Shown: positions 45,801-54,007, counted from the first letter of the stretch. The stretch is DNA of 64,000 bases from Altericroceibacterium endophyticum (GCF_009827595.1 NZ_WTYT01000002.1:434001-498000), one strand, 5' to 3'. Numbers and translations: made by a program. Notes: a model not told the origin generated them from the sequence alone.

Positions 45801-47211
45801 CCCGCCAGCCGCCAGCGCTATGGCGTTCAACATAGGCACGTAGTGCTCGCTGCCGTTGCGCAGGCGAGAGCGATTCAGGGTCACCGAAATTCAGGAGAAC
45901 GTCCGGCTCGCGTCGCAGCACTTCTTCAAAAATGGCATCGTCGCGGAAAGCCATCCACGCAGCAACCGGACGTAGCGATGGCTTTACCACCTCGTCGCCT
46001 TGTGTCGTCGTCGTAAACAGAATGCGCTTGATCGACCGGACGGGCACACCCTGTTCTCGCAAGGCAAGAAGATGCTCGGCGGCCAGATATTCGATCACCG
46101 AGCGGTGATGGAAACGCACCCGACCGTAAGAAGCAAAGCCGAAAAGTGAGCGCTCCAGCAACGTCGTGCGTTCGTCCTGCGTCCAGTCATGCAGGATGGA
46201 TGAAGGATCGAGCGGCGCGTCGGCCGGATCTCCTTCGCGGTCGGCCTCAGCGCTATGGCGCAAGGTAAGCTTGCGGCTCAAGCTAGCCGCTAGAGCAAGA
46301 CGTCGTGCTCCTTCCAATGCCTTGTCGGCAGACAAAGCAGCCTTTTCTCTGCCATCTTGGCGCGGTTTCAACTTCACGGCGATGTTGCTCGCCACCTGAT
46401 CGCGATGCGAGCGAATGCGGCGATGCTCTCGCCAATCGGCGCATAGTTCGATCAGGTCCTGTGGGCGGCGAACAAACTCCTCGGCGTTGCGCTGCCGGAT
46501 GTCGGTGAGCAACGCATCGGGATCTTCCACGCCTTCCTTGATCGCCATTTGCTTGATCTGAGCAGTCGAGAGAGGCAGCAGGGCAACGTTGCGCCAATCT
46601 CGCGCAATCTGTTCCTCGGAAGATTTCTGCGCTCGGCGCGCCATGGCGCTATTCGCGAACTCCTCGCTGGTCGCGGCTTCGTCCGGTTCATCCGGCACCG
46701 GCAAAATCTGACGGAAGATTTGCTCATCGACGGGAATGGGGCGGGATGTGATAATCACGCGGACCCGGCCGAGCTGCCCGGCAACCGCCTTGGCCAACCG
46801 CTTCAATGCCTGCTCGAATGAGCCGAGGCTAAGCTTCAGCTCGTCGATGGAATCGAGAAAGAACGTCGCGACATCCGATTGGGACGCATGCCAAGCAACG
46901 AAGCGGATTTCTTCATCGTGCGAGAGGAGTTCGCGCAGGTTGTTGCGCGCAAGGTCTGCCAGCTCAACATAAAAAGCAGGTTCACCGGCAGCCCAAAGCA
47001 CCTGCTGCTGCGTTCGGCATTCATAGGTTTTGCCCGCGCCTGCTTCGGAAATGATTAGGATACGTTTGGATTTTAACAGGTCAGCCCAATTCGAGCCCTT
47101 GTGCCAGCCCAAATCCAAGAGGAAGGCAGTTTGCTCGGCCTCAGTGATCTTATCGTCAGGAATGTCCTGAAAGCTGCGCTCGATGTCGTTGGTCTCGGAT
47201 TCTGTTGCCAT
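42817..47211 (-). CDS. NACHT-like NTPase with C-terminal PD-(D/E)XK-like nuclease domain
   Basis: 1464 residues. Walker A SEAGAGKT is at 55-62. The NACHT-style Walker B FFLDSIDE is at 117-124 (D-small-hydrophobic-D-E), and IITSRP follows at 153-158. Together these place it among STAND/NACHT NTPases. A winged-helix-like part and about 900 residues of helical repeats follow (FHHRSVIEYLAAEHLLALRE near the NTPase end). Near the C-terminus, D1331, E1346-L-K1348 (AIIELKIGEK) and Q1366 (DQLVVKY) match a PD-(D/E)XK core, followed by a basic tail. Such proteins sense phage and activate an effector; here the effector sits at the C-terminus rather than the N-terminus as in Avs nucleases. It is probably followed in the same transcript by the gene at 41453-42803. 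Confidence 0.8.
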   Translation of the reverse strand: MATESETNDIERSFQDIPDDKITEAEQTAFLLDLGWHKGSNWADLLKSKRILIISEAGAGKTYECRTQQQVLWAAGEPAFYVELADLARNNLRELLSHDEEIRFVAWHASQSDVATFFLDSIDELKLSLGSFEQALKRLAKAVAGQLGRVRVIITSRPIPVDEQIFRQILPVPDEPDEAATSEEFANSAMARRAQKSSEEQIARDWRNVALLPLSTAQIKQMAIKEGVEDPDALLTDIRQRNAEEFVRRPQDLIELCADWREHRRIRSHRDQVASNIAVKLKPRQDGREKAALSADKALEGARRLALAASLSRKLTLRHSAEADREGDPADAPLDPSSILHDWTQDERTTLLERSLFGFASYGRVRFHHRSVIEYLAAEHLLALREQGVPVRSIKRILFTTTTQGDEVVKPSLRPVAAWMAFRDDAIFEEVLRREPDVLLNFGDPESLSPAQRQRALRAYVERHSAGGWRGLRVPSVQLHRFAAADLGPEVQHLWEGGIENHEIREILLNLIGLGKMADCADIVYGIAVDATAPEGERIDALDALIHLNDARLATISNSLAQNGPIWPNRLSRAALLRLFPAHLSVKLLCKVLTRITEKKRSVGDISWNLPRLIEHVDLSPDALDALRHGLTELAVEGIAWNEKQWPRLASKRQFLLPALATTCLRQIQNGTTTPEVMRSTAIALRLAEREYDHTEPAKQLEAALPSLPPDARRLMFEAEDTFLQAYQPQTDPFKRYARLAFHRAALHLGAVDAGWVLASLADRGRSADDRAMMLEAAIRIREDNVEWTDHLASLKPRVDDLPDLVERLDQLAQPRKPDPEELRWQREDAKRQKQEERRDAKAHASWVMFWCEIVNDPEAVFAADRSQNTAWNLWRAMERNGEESRASGWNRRFIERHFGKEVADRLRLAVMAFWRKDRPTLRSERPEEEKGTYLTRWQLGLAGIYAEAEDPQWAEKLSQDEAELALRYVSIELNGFPAWLEGFATVHPAAVDTVLGAELTAELDEQAVGHSGMLQDIQYGAPTVARLFVPRLRTWLDAGKWRLEHNEDETARANRLRQVVQILVQHGDSDITAHIHTLAKTELAEGAKDAVNSIWLPVLMRLDAADGIDALEKTVKPHAPAKLGPATDWFSSLFGDRHGDGETYLSASGFTPDLLLRLARLAYQYIRPSDDIVREEGSFSPNARDHAERGRSNIVNALLSTTGAEGWAIKLRLADDPLFADFKDRALAMARERAAEEADAAAFTESDIVALDRYGELPPLTRDELFALLTDRLDDMDDALLRDDSPRAAWALINDEKIMRQQIARELRTNANGAYTVDQEAVTADEKETDIRLRSTGSIHEAIIELKIGEKDRSAADLKATIKDQLVVKYMAAENSRAGCLLITVNSARTWLHPETGAALDLAGLIAMLNEEAARIEQEMGGSLQLIVRGLDLQPRLPTERAKLRGRQRKASSEREPEEMPAG

Positions 47212-47465
47212 AGAGTTCTTCTCTTGCTCAGATAGAACATAATGCCAACACAGGATTCAGGCTATACCTGAATGGACCTAAAGTAGGTTTGCAGGCGACG
47301 TCTGACTGATATTTTCGGTGACGGCGGTCGAATGTCCGCTCTTTACGATTTTTCGCCGGGAGCTGACTGACAGCAAACGGCCCAGTTTCGGAGGCCTGGC
47401 ATCACCTGAATTAGCATCCGCCTTTTTGGGGAGCCAGCCCCCGGGCCTGAACGCCGGCCGATAGG

Positions 47466-48149
47466 TCAGTCTAGCTGCCCAGGGAAGTTCTTGCGGCGGC
47501 CAGCCTCCAGATTGCGCACCATGTTGTCAACGCCAATCGTGTAGAATTCAGCGACACTGATGGCGGCGCTCTCCTTCAGCTTCCACTGGTGCTCGGCGAT
47601 CACCCCGATCACGGCGTTCACCAGTGCGATAACGTCGTCCGCTTCGAGCGAATAGTCGACGTAGATACGCGCCGGCTCCTTAAAATAGCGCTTGTCGAGA
47701 TGAGCAAAAAACTTGTCGCGGCGTCCCATGATTGCATTGATCGTGTTGCGCCGCGATTCCAACTCATTGAATTGTTTCTCCAGGACCTCGACCGGTTGCT
47801 GCCCGGATTTCCACGTGATGTTCGCTTGGTTCTTCATGCAAAAGTCAAGGAACGCGAACAAGCTGCCCTCTGCTCGGCGCGGTTCCTCCAGCAGTCGCGC
47901 CGTTGCAAGATACAGATCGGTTTCAACTGCGAAGATCAGGGGATGGAGGACCGGTTCGATCTTCCAGAGTCGGTCCCCATGCATGCGGTGCTGTCGGAGA
48001 AGCTCGCGATAGATTGCCAGCTTGGGCACGAGGCCCGGCGGCTCCGTGCCTTGGATAAGCGTGACATAGCGGGCAAGCCGCTCTTCATAGTTCGCCTGAA
48101 TTTGGGCTTTCACGGTCTCTCCTATCGCCCGCCAGTGAGCGCTTTTCAC
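47466..48149 (-). CDS. AbiU2-like HEPN protein
   Basis: 227 residues from a GTG start. The helical pattern HPLIFAVETDLYLATARLLE then FAFLDFCMKNQANITW, and the later GRRDKFFAHLDKRY, resemble the HEPN domain of AbiU2. R143/R144 and H150 form an R-x(5-6)-H motif typical of HEPN ribonucleases. AbiU2 belongs to abortive-infection genes. It stands alone, with 254 bases to the NACHT gene start. Confidence 0.65.
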   Translation of the reverse strand: MKSAHWRAIGETVKAQIQANYEERLARYVTLIQGTEPPGLVPKLAIYRELLRQHRMHGDRLWKIEPVLHPLIFAVETDLYLATARLLEEPRRAEGSLFAFLDFCMKNQANITWKSGQQPVEVLEKQFNELESRRNTINAIMGRRDKFFAHLDKRYFKEPARIYVDYSLEADDVIALVNAVIGVIAEHQWKLKESAAISVAEFYTIGVDNMVRNLEAGRRKNFPGQLD

Positions 48150-48222
48150 AGATGAACAGACGGCGGCTTGGGGAAAGCAGAATCTACCCCGTGAATGTCA
48201 GCTATGTTGGCGGAATCCGGAT

Positions 48223-48912
48223 TCAAAAATGCTCCATCCGAACATTCAATAGGTCATTTGCGAACGCTCGCACGATCAAAGCTTCGAATTTCCCGATTAG
48301 CTGGTCCGGAACCTCGTACGCGCTACAATAGCTGGCAACATCATGAAGTGCGATCGGCTGCTTCGCGATCTGACGCTTTTGCTCCATTGGCTCGCGATAC
48401 TCGACCCGGTTCTGGGGGTGTGAGACACGCTTGATGCTTTGAACTTCCCCCCGGTCTCGGTTGAAGGCGTTGTTCATTTCCGTCCAGAGCGAAAGTCGCT
48501 GGGCTTTCCCAGCGTAGATCGCGCGGCCGCGACTATCATGGAACACGTAAATCCCGTGCTTGTCTTCCAGCGCCGCTCGCAGACCGGTAAGATAAGGGTG
48601 TTCGTTGCCTTGCTCGTCCGCACTCTGGAACAGCTCCCAACGTGCGCCTCTGCGAGATTCCGTGCGGTCGACTTGCAAGAACTCGACAATCGGAACTACG
48701 GTTTCCGCTACCAGCCTGTTCTCTGACGCCTTCGCGTATTTCTCGACCAAGTTGACGACTTGGCGGGGGGTGAGTTCCTTGCCGCGATAGTTGCCCAATT
48801 GTGGTTGGGTAACACCGATCGCCCTTGCGAGGACCGTGTCCGTGACCGACTTGGTTCCCTTCGCTCTCATGATGCGCCGTTCAAATTCCTTGAGAAGATC
48901 GTCACCGTTCAT
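48223..48912 (-). CDS. HTH plus GIY-YIG nuclease-like protein
   Basis: 229 residues from ATG 48912 (ggag upstream); ATG 48945 is an in-frame alternative. An XRE-like HTH at the N-terminus (TDTVLARAIGVTQPQLGNYR) is followed by a GIY-YIG core: HGIYVFHDSRGRAIYAGK (GIY at 120-122, YAG at 133-135 in the short form), then Arg residues in FNRDRG, Glu210 in GKFEALIV and Asn223 in NDLLNVR. All the key positions of a GIY-YIG nuclease are present. Position between defence genes suggests a DNA-cutting or regulatory nuclease. Confidence 0.72.
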   Translation of the reverse strand: MNGDDLLKEFERRIMRAKGTKSVTDTVLARAIGVTQPQLGNYRGKELTPRQVVNLVEKYAKASENRLVAETVVPIVEFLQVDRTESRRGARWELFQSADEQGNEHPYLTGLRAALEDKHGIYVFHDSRGRAIYAGKAQRLSLWTEMNNAFNRDRGEVQSIKRVSHPQNRVEYREPMEQKRQIAKQPIALHDVASYCSAYEVPDQLIGKFEALIVRAFANDLLNVRMEHF

Positions 48913-49118
48913 TTCGAAAGCGTCTCCTACGAACACATCAGGCATCCAAAGTGCTGTCCCAACTCAGATCCATCATTCGAGCGACCAGGTCCCTCGAATT
49001 GCCAGGGTCTCTGAACACTAATAGATCCGCTCCCGCTGTGTAGTCTCTAAACGATGATTAATCGGTCATTCGCGCAGCCTGCCGAATCGAAGACCGGTAT
49101 CTGCAGGGAGCCGAGTAA

Positions 49119-49790
49119 TTAGGGCGCCGAATTCAGCATGGCTCGGAAGCGCTGAACCAAGTGGTAGATGCCAAAGCTGTTGGAAGGCTTTATCAGGAAC
49201 CTGAACGTCACTCCGTAGTGCCGGATCAGGGCCTCCACCGTCGAACCGTTCTGATTGGTAACCAAAACCGAGCGCCCGTTTGAATGGAGCGGTGCGGTCA
49301 TCCCACAATCGGTAGCCAATCCCACTACGGCGCGGCCAATTGGTAGCGAGAGATTACCGCCATAATACTTAGCCTCCGCGTGAGCTACTACATCGGCGTA
49401 AGAGGGGTCTTGATTGGCCCGGCGACAGGCTGCGGCGACAGAAGCGGTAAGCAACAGGAGGTCGAACTCATGCGCGATGGAGGAGGCGCCTCGAACCTTG
49501 ACGCCAATGTGCGCCTCTAGGTCGACCTTGCCTGGCTTCGTGAGCCGGACGTGCGTGAAGTTGCCGGAGGGTAACCGTCCCGGCGCTAGGCGGAAGACCG
49601 CGTACGTCGTGGGGTTGTCCGACCGGTCGCGCAGTTCGGTGGTCCAGTGATCCGCAGACGCAGCCTGGACGAAAAGCGCCAGCACGTACCCCTCGTAGAC
49701 GTCATGCGCGGCGCTTGCCCCGTTGTAGCCGAGCGTGGCGGCGGTGGAGAGCGCCGCCTGAATCGTCGACAGCATGCTAGACAAGGCCAT
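49119..49790 (-). CDS. PD-(D/E)XK nuclease-like protein
   Basis: 223 residues, soluble. The order E33 (DVYEGYVLALFVQAA), E108-F-D110 (AHEFDLLLL) and E139-A-K141 (AHAEAKYYGG) fits the helix-Glu, Asp and ExK residues of PD-(D/E)XK nucleases, followed by PIGRAVVGLAT. No named family is recognised. Its start overlaps the end of the 49777-50178 gene by 14 bases, so the two are coupled. It is downstream of the ATPase-methyltransferase fusion gene and may be its nuclease. Confidence 0.6.
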   Translation of the reverse strand: MALSSMLSTIQAALSTAATLGYNGASAAHDVYEGYVLALFVQAASADHWTTELRDRSDNPTTYAVFRLAPGRLPSGNFTHVRLTKPGKVDLEAHIGVKVRGASSIAHEFDLLLLTASVAAACRRANQDPSYADVVAHAEAKYYGGNLSLPIGRAVVGLATDCGMTAPLHSNGRSVLVTNQNGSTVEALIRHYGVTFRFLIKPSNSFGIYHLVQRFRAMLNSAP

Positions 49791-50178
49791 CGAGGCGCCC
49801 CCTCAGGGCCGCGAACGTCGGCGCGTATCCGGACACGATGTCGAGCGCCGAGCGTCGCTGCTGGCCGCGCACCCGGTCGTTCTGGTCGAGGCCGATACTT
49901 TGCTTGGTCTCCACTAAGTCGCGAGCATCACCATCGGCGTCGGGGTCCGGCATGAAGACGATCTCATCGACCTTGAGCAGTTGCATGGTAGCGAGCTCCG
50001 CCTGCGCCAGATCGACCGTCACTGCCTCGGCGGCGTCGATTAACGCACGTGCCACTGCTCGGCTTGCGGTGGCAGGATGAATTCCCCCTTCGGCCTGCTC
50101 AGCGGCCCAGTCGAAACCCATACCCCGTAACATCGCGCGCAGCTCAGCGATCAGCCCCTCTACTTCCTCTTCGTCCAT
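49777..50178 (-). CDS. Small protein of unknown function in the ATPase/nuclease cluster
   Basis: 133 residues, acidic N-terminus (DEEEVEGLIAELRAMLRGMG), helical throughout with a conserved-looking VDEIVFMPDPDADGDARDLV stretch. No family recognised. It overlaps the PD-(D/E)XK-like gene by 14 bases and lies 347 bases downstream of the ATPase-methyltransferase stop, so it starts a two-gene unit. It may be a small subunit or regulator. Confidence 0.7.
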   Translation of the reverse strand: MDEEEVEGLIAELRAMLRGMGFDWAAEQAEGGIHPATASRAVARALIDAAEAVTVDLAQAELATMQLLKVDEIVFMPDPDADGDARDLVETKQSIGLDQNDRVRGQQRRSALDIVSGYAPTFAALRGRLDGLV

Positions 50179-50525
50179 GACAGCCCCCGAACGTCAAAAT
50201 CACCGCTCAAGGAACAATGCATACCGCAGTTCGAAGCGTGGTGAGGCGGCAACTTCTATGGTCGCTGCAATAGGTCTTCAATAACTGGTTTTTACGACGT
50301 GAAGCTGTCGCTGCCAGAGAATGTGAACGAAAGGCAGGAATCAGGTGACTGCTTGTTTCCCTCGAACGGCCGCTATGTTGGCGGCTGCCGACCCAATGCC
50401 GGTCGTTCGATGCAATGGCGGGAATGTCCGTTCACGCCGGGTTCGGCCGTTTGTAAGTCTGACAGCGGCCGATAACGTCCCGTTCAGGACGTTCCGTGCG
50501 GTTCAGCTCACGCCCGAAAGATTCC
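50179..50525. other. Intergenic between ATPase-methyltransferase gene and its downstream pair
   Basis: About 350 bases. It contains words such as gctatgttggcgg and gggaatgtccg that recur loosely at 48196-48212 and 47328 and look like decayed sphingomonad intergenic repeats. A promoter for the downstream pair is likely; no gene is supported. Confidence 0.45.
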
Positions 50526-52367
50526 TTATATAGCGGTCGGCACCGACTTTCCGGATGATCGGTCTGTCGAACTCTCAATTGCACGAAGGCAAGAGGTGAT
50601 GCGAGCAAGCCCAAATGCTGAGTTGAGGAGGCGCTGATGGTCTCCCATTGAAAGCTTGTGCCCCATCCCTTCATACTCTCCAATTAACTGGGTCTTCAGC
50701 GCCTCCCAATGAGCGACGACAATGTTGAGGATGGCGTCGCGCGAGTACAGGAAACTCGGCGGCTGGCTCACTGCGACGCAGTAGCTCTCGGTACCGTGGC
50801 TTGAGAAATGCCGGATGGTTGCTTTGAAGCCGAGTTCTCTGAACAGGCCCACTACCCAGTTCGGTGGAATGGGGATGGCTCTGCTCTCGGCCGCCAGCAG
50901 CGGATAGATTTCGGTGATCAGAATGATCCCGCGGCCGCTATGGCGGATCGCGTTCCAGCCGTCTTCTATCGCCTCGCACCAGGCGCTCGGATCGAGGACG
51001 TGCAGGACATTGGTGAGGAGGAAAACACCGGCCTCGATCCCGGTCAGGCTGGACCTGTCGTGCACTACGCTGACGGTATCGTGCGCTGCGGCGAGGCGCG
51101 CTAGTGGCGCCTCATTGGCGGGATCGGGGTCGTACAGAATCCATGAGTGATGATCCGTCGGAACCACGGATACGCGTTTCGCAAGTTCGGCAAGGGAGCG
51201 GCCTATCCCGGCGCCCCAGTCTAATACCACGTTGGGCGTGGGGGAAAAAGATCGGATCAGCTGACCTATCTGCTCGCTCTGGCGGTCCACATAGACGCTG
51301 CTTTTGGCGCCTACGGCCCCGCACTCGAAGTGTCCGCTAAGTGCAGCATGCACCTCAAGGTCGAGGGCATCGAGCACCATGGCCCCCGTCGCCAGCAGGG
51401 CGGCATCCTTGACGTCGAAGAGCCTGTAGAGACTGGCAAGCTTCGATCGATCGTCGCTCAGCAACGAGATCCGTCGCTGCACGGCGGGCTGGGAATGATA
51501 CTTCAGAAGGCGTTGTGGCAGGTCACCGGGCCTCTCCGACCGTTCGACGTAATAGACCGTGTCGATAATCGTACCAAAAACGAGATGGGGGTGATGAGTG
51601 GACAGGATTGTCTGTCGACAATGCTGCTTGAGATGTTGGACGAGAACGGAGACCAAGGCTGGATGAAGGAAGTTCTCGATCTCGTCGAAGACGAACACCT
51701 CGGGCCTAAGCATCTCTGTGACGGCGAGAATTGTAAACAGAGATTTCTGACCGTCGCTCCAGTTTGGATAAGGGGAACTTGCACCCTCTCCCTGCGACAG
51801 CACAAGCTCTAGACCATCCTTGACAACGCGAAGCCCGAGACGCCCCTGTACGGCGCTGTTAAACGTCGAGACGAAGGAGGGGGCTCCCATACCGAACCAG
51901 TAGCCCTGCTCCTCGTCGACTGCGCCGACCGCACCGATCTGCCGTTGCCGGTAAATCGGCTCGACCATCCACCGATGCCGATCGAACTTTGGTAGTTGTG
52001 GGAGCGACGCAAGCAGGGCGCCGAAAATAATCAGACGGGCGTATTTTTCAGGCTGAGTCTCCTTAATCGTAGAACCTGCGCGCGTCCGTCCGAGTATACC
52101 GGCTGACCGCATGGTGGTGGCATGGTGCCGAGCACGGTAGAAGTTCGCGGCCTCTCCCGTTTTGTGCAAAACCCACCCGCGCGCGGGCAGGGTATTGTCC
52201 TCGTCATCGTCGTTTAGCAGGCTGACCAAAGTCTTGAGGATGAAACTTTTTCCGCCTCCATTCGGACCGCATAGGACGGTCACAGTGCCTTGGTTTCCGG
52301 GAGCTGGCTTTGGAAAAAGGATAGGGTTTATCCCGGCGGTGGCCGGCATCGTCAGCGATTCGATCAT
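50526..52367 (-). CDS. AAA15/ABC-type ATPase fused to a methyltransferase-like domain
   Basis: 613 residues. Walker A CGPNGGGKS lies at 33-41, a signature-like WSDGQKSLF at 204-212, Walker B VFVFDEIENFLHP at 225-237 and the H-loop LSTHHPHL at 256-263. This is an OLD/SMC-like ATPase without a Toprim domain. From about 378 a Rossmann methyltransferase-like domain begins: VVLDWGAGIGRSL (motif I, 381-393), ILYDPDP (acidic end), and LLTNVLHVLDPSAW (near 451-464). The two-domain fusion is unusual; OLD-like ATPases normally pair with nucleases. Nucleic-acid modification or sensing is possible. Position in the defence cluster supports a defence role. Confidence 0.78.
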   Translation of the reverse strand: MIESLTMPATAGINPILFPKPAPGNQGTVTVLCGPNGGGKSFILKTLVSLLNDDDEDNTLPARGWVLHKTGEAANFYRARHHATTMRSAGILGRTRAGSTIKETQPEKYARLIIFGALLASLPQLPKFDRHRWMVEPIYRQRQIGAVGAVDEEQGYWFGMGAPSFVSTFNSAVQGRLGLRVVKDGLELVLSQGEGASSPYPNWSDGQKSLFTILAVTEMLRPEVFVFDEIENFLHPALVSVLVQHLKQHCRQTILSTHHPHLVFGTIIDTVYYVERSERPGDLPQRLLKYHSQPAVQRRISLLSDDRSKLASLYRLFDVKDAALLATGAMVLDALDLEVHAALSGHFECGAVGAKSSVYVDRQSEQIGQLIRSFSPTPNVVLDWGAGIGRSLAELAKRVSVVPTDHHSWILYDPDPANEAPLARLAAAHDTVSVVHDRSSLTGIEAGVFLLTNVLHVLDPSAWCEAIEDGWNAIRHSGRGIILITEIYPLLAAESRAIPIPPNWVVGLFRELGFKATIRHFSSHGTESYCVAVSQPPSFLYSRDAILNIVVAHWEALKTQLIGEYEGMGHKLSMGDHQRLLNSAFGLARITSCLRAIESSTDRSSGKSVPTAI

Positions 52368-52862
52368 GTCATCGACAATCCGTAGATTGGGGAGCCCAGC
52401 AATCCGGCAGTTTTTCTTTGCCTACCCTGATTTCAATGATCAGGGCAAGCGAGAGAACCCTGCGGTCAGAACATCTACTTTACCTGGCTAAGCCCCCTAT
52501 GATCTGAGGGTGATCTTCGAGCGTTGTAACCCCGTCGTTTTAAGAGAATATCTGGAAAACGTCGGCAGTCGGCTCCTAACCAAACCTGCCGTCCGACATG
52601 CCGCTTGGCAATGACAGGAATGTCCCAAGCCACGTCATTTGGACTTGCCGAAGCTAGGATGAATGAAGGGCAGGTTTCAGGGAGCTGTTTTCAGCAGTTG
52701 AATGACAGCTCTTCAGGCGGGTGCTGACCAGTGCTTCGAACTACTTCAAAGTCATCTGCTTTCTGACCGATGAGGCTCGAAAGCCACTGATCTCAACCAG
52801 CAACCCGATAAGCCGCACCCCATCCTTGGCATCGCGTATTTCATACGCTTATAGCTCCAGCC
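52368..52862. other. Intergenic between defence cluster and EamA gene
   Basis: Nearly 500 bases. It holds the upstream region of the ATPase-methyltransferase gene and of the EamA gene. Several words (caggaatgtccc, gcttggcaatgac) resemble the decayed intergenic repeats seen elsewhere. No gene or clear hairpin is supported. Confidence 0.4.
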
Positions 52863-53714
52863 ATGAGCGTCGCTGTATTCATCACTGTCGTCCTTGCCGC
52901 CGGTCTTCACGCAGTCTGGAATGCGATGGTCAAAGGTGGGAAGGACAAGTATCTCAGCACTGCATCTGTCGTCGTGGGGCAAGCGATCTTCGCGATACCG
53001 ACGCTTTTCCTCGTGCCCGCGCCCGATCCCTCCAGCTACGCTCTGCTGCTTGCGGGAATTGTCCTGCACCTGGGCTATCAGTTCTTCTTGATGGCCTCCT
53101 ACCGTGCAGGGGACCTCACGCAGGTCTATCCGCTTGCGCGAGGGAGCGCACCGTTGATTGTCGCCCTCATCTCCGTGATCTTTCTCGGGCTGACCCTCCA
53201 GCCAATCGAGCTGGGAGCGATCGCTATGATTGGCTTGGGCATCATGTCGATTGCCATGGCTGGAAAAAGCGACGGGCTGCACAACCGGAAGGCGGCCGTG
53301 CTTGCGCTCGTCACAGGCGGGTTCATCGCATCGTATTCCCTCGTGGACGGGCTGGGCGCCCGGCAAGCGGGTACGGCACTAGGTTACTATGGCTGGCTCA
53401 CAATCGGAAATGCTCTGGCATTCTGTGCTATCACCGCCGTCGCGCGCCCCTCTTCCTTGAAACGTCTGCCTGTTGAAGGCCTGCGTTTGATGATCCTTGG
53501 AGGCGGCGCATCCTATGCAGCCTATGCGCTGGTAATCTGGTCGTTCACGCAAGCGCCTATCGCACTCGTAACAGCGCTTCGCGAAACGTCGATCGTGTTC
53601 GCTCTGCTGATCGGCGTATTCGTGCTGAGGGAAAAACTGAGTCTCGGAAAGGTAGTGTCTTCCATGATGGTCCTGGCAGGGATGCTCATGACGCGCCTAG
53701 GACGATCGAGTTAA
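52863..53714 (+). CDS. EamA/DMT-family transporter
   Basis: 283 residues with ten predicted membrane spans in two EamA halves (VVLAAGLHAVWNAMVKGGKD; LARGSAPLIVALISVIFLGL; VIWSFTQAPIALVTALRETS; FVLREKLSLGKVV). Drug/metabolite exporters of this family carry amino acids or small toxins. Substrate unknown. It stands alone; longer frames on the same strand are out of phase. Confidence 0.85.
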   Translation: MSVAVFITVVLAAGLHAVWNAMVKGGKDKYLSTASVVVGQAIFAIPTLFLVPAPDPSSYALLLAGIVLHLGYQFFLMASYRAGDLTQVYPLARGSAPLIVALISVIFLGLTLQPIELGAIAMIGLGIMSIAMAGKSDGLHNRKAAVLALVTGGFIASYSLVDGLGARQAGTALGYYGWLTIGNALAFCAITAVARPSSLKRLPVEGLRLMILGGGASYAAYALVIWSFTQAPIALVTALRETSIVFALLIGVFVLREKLSLGKVVSSMMVLAGMLMTRLGRSS

Positions 53715-54007
53715 CAGCTACGTGGCGCTTGCCATCAGCTTTACACGTCTCTCTTGGCAGATATTCGACACAACGGTTCGGGTGTTTCGCGCTCCAAAGC
53801 CAAACTGGCGCAACCTACCCATGGACCCAGCCAGGGCTGAAACGGAGCGCAGCTTTCGACTGCTCATCTGAGCAAGCAGATGACCGCTTTTCAGGCGCTG
53901 CGGGCCCGCAGTTGGTTTCGTCAGAGTGTCGGCTTTCCTTTGTTGCCACGTTGATCGCTGCCTGTCTCGTCCCGGCCCAAAACGCGCCATAACTCGCCTC
54001 GCGAACG

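Noticed and set aside
52721-53476. Plus-strand frame overlapping the EamA gene
   Set aside because: Out of phase with the transporter, Arg/His-rich and without membrane spans; the EamA frame is convincing.
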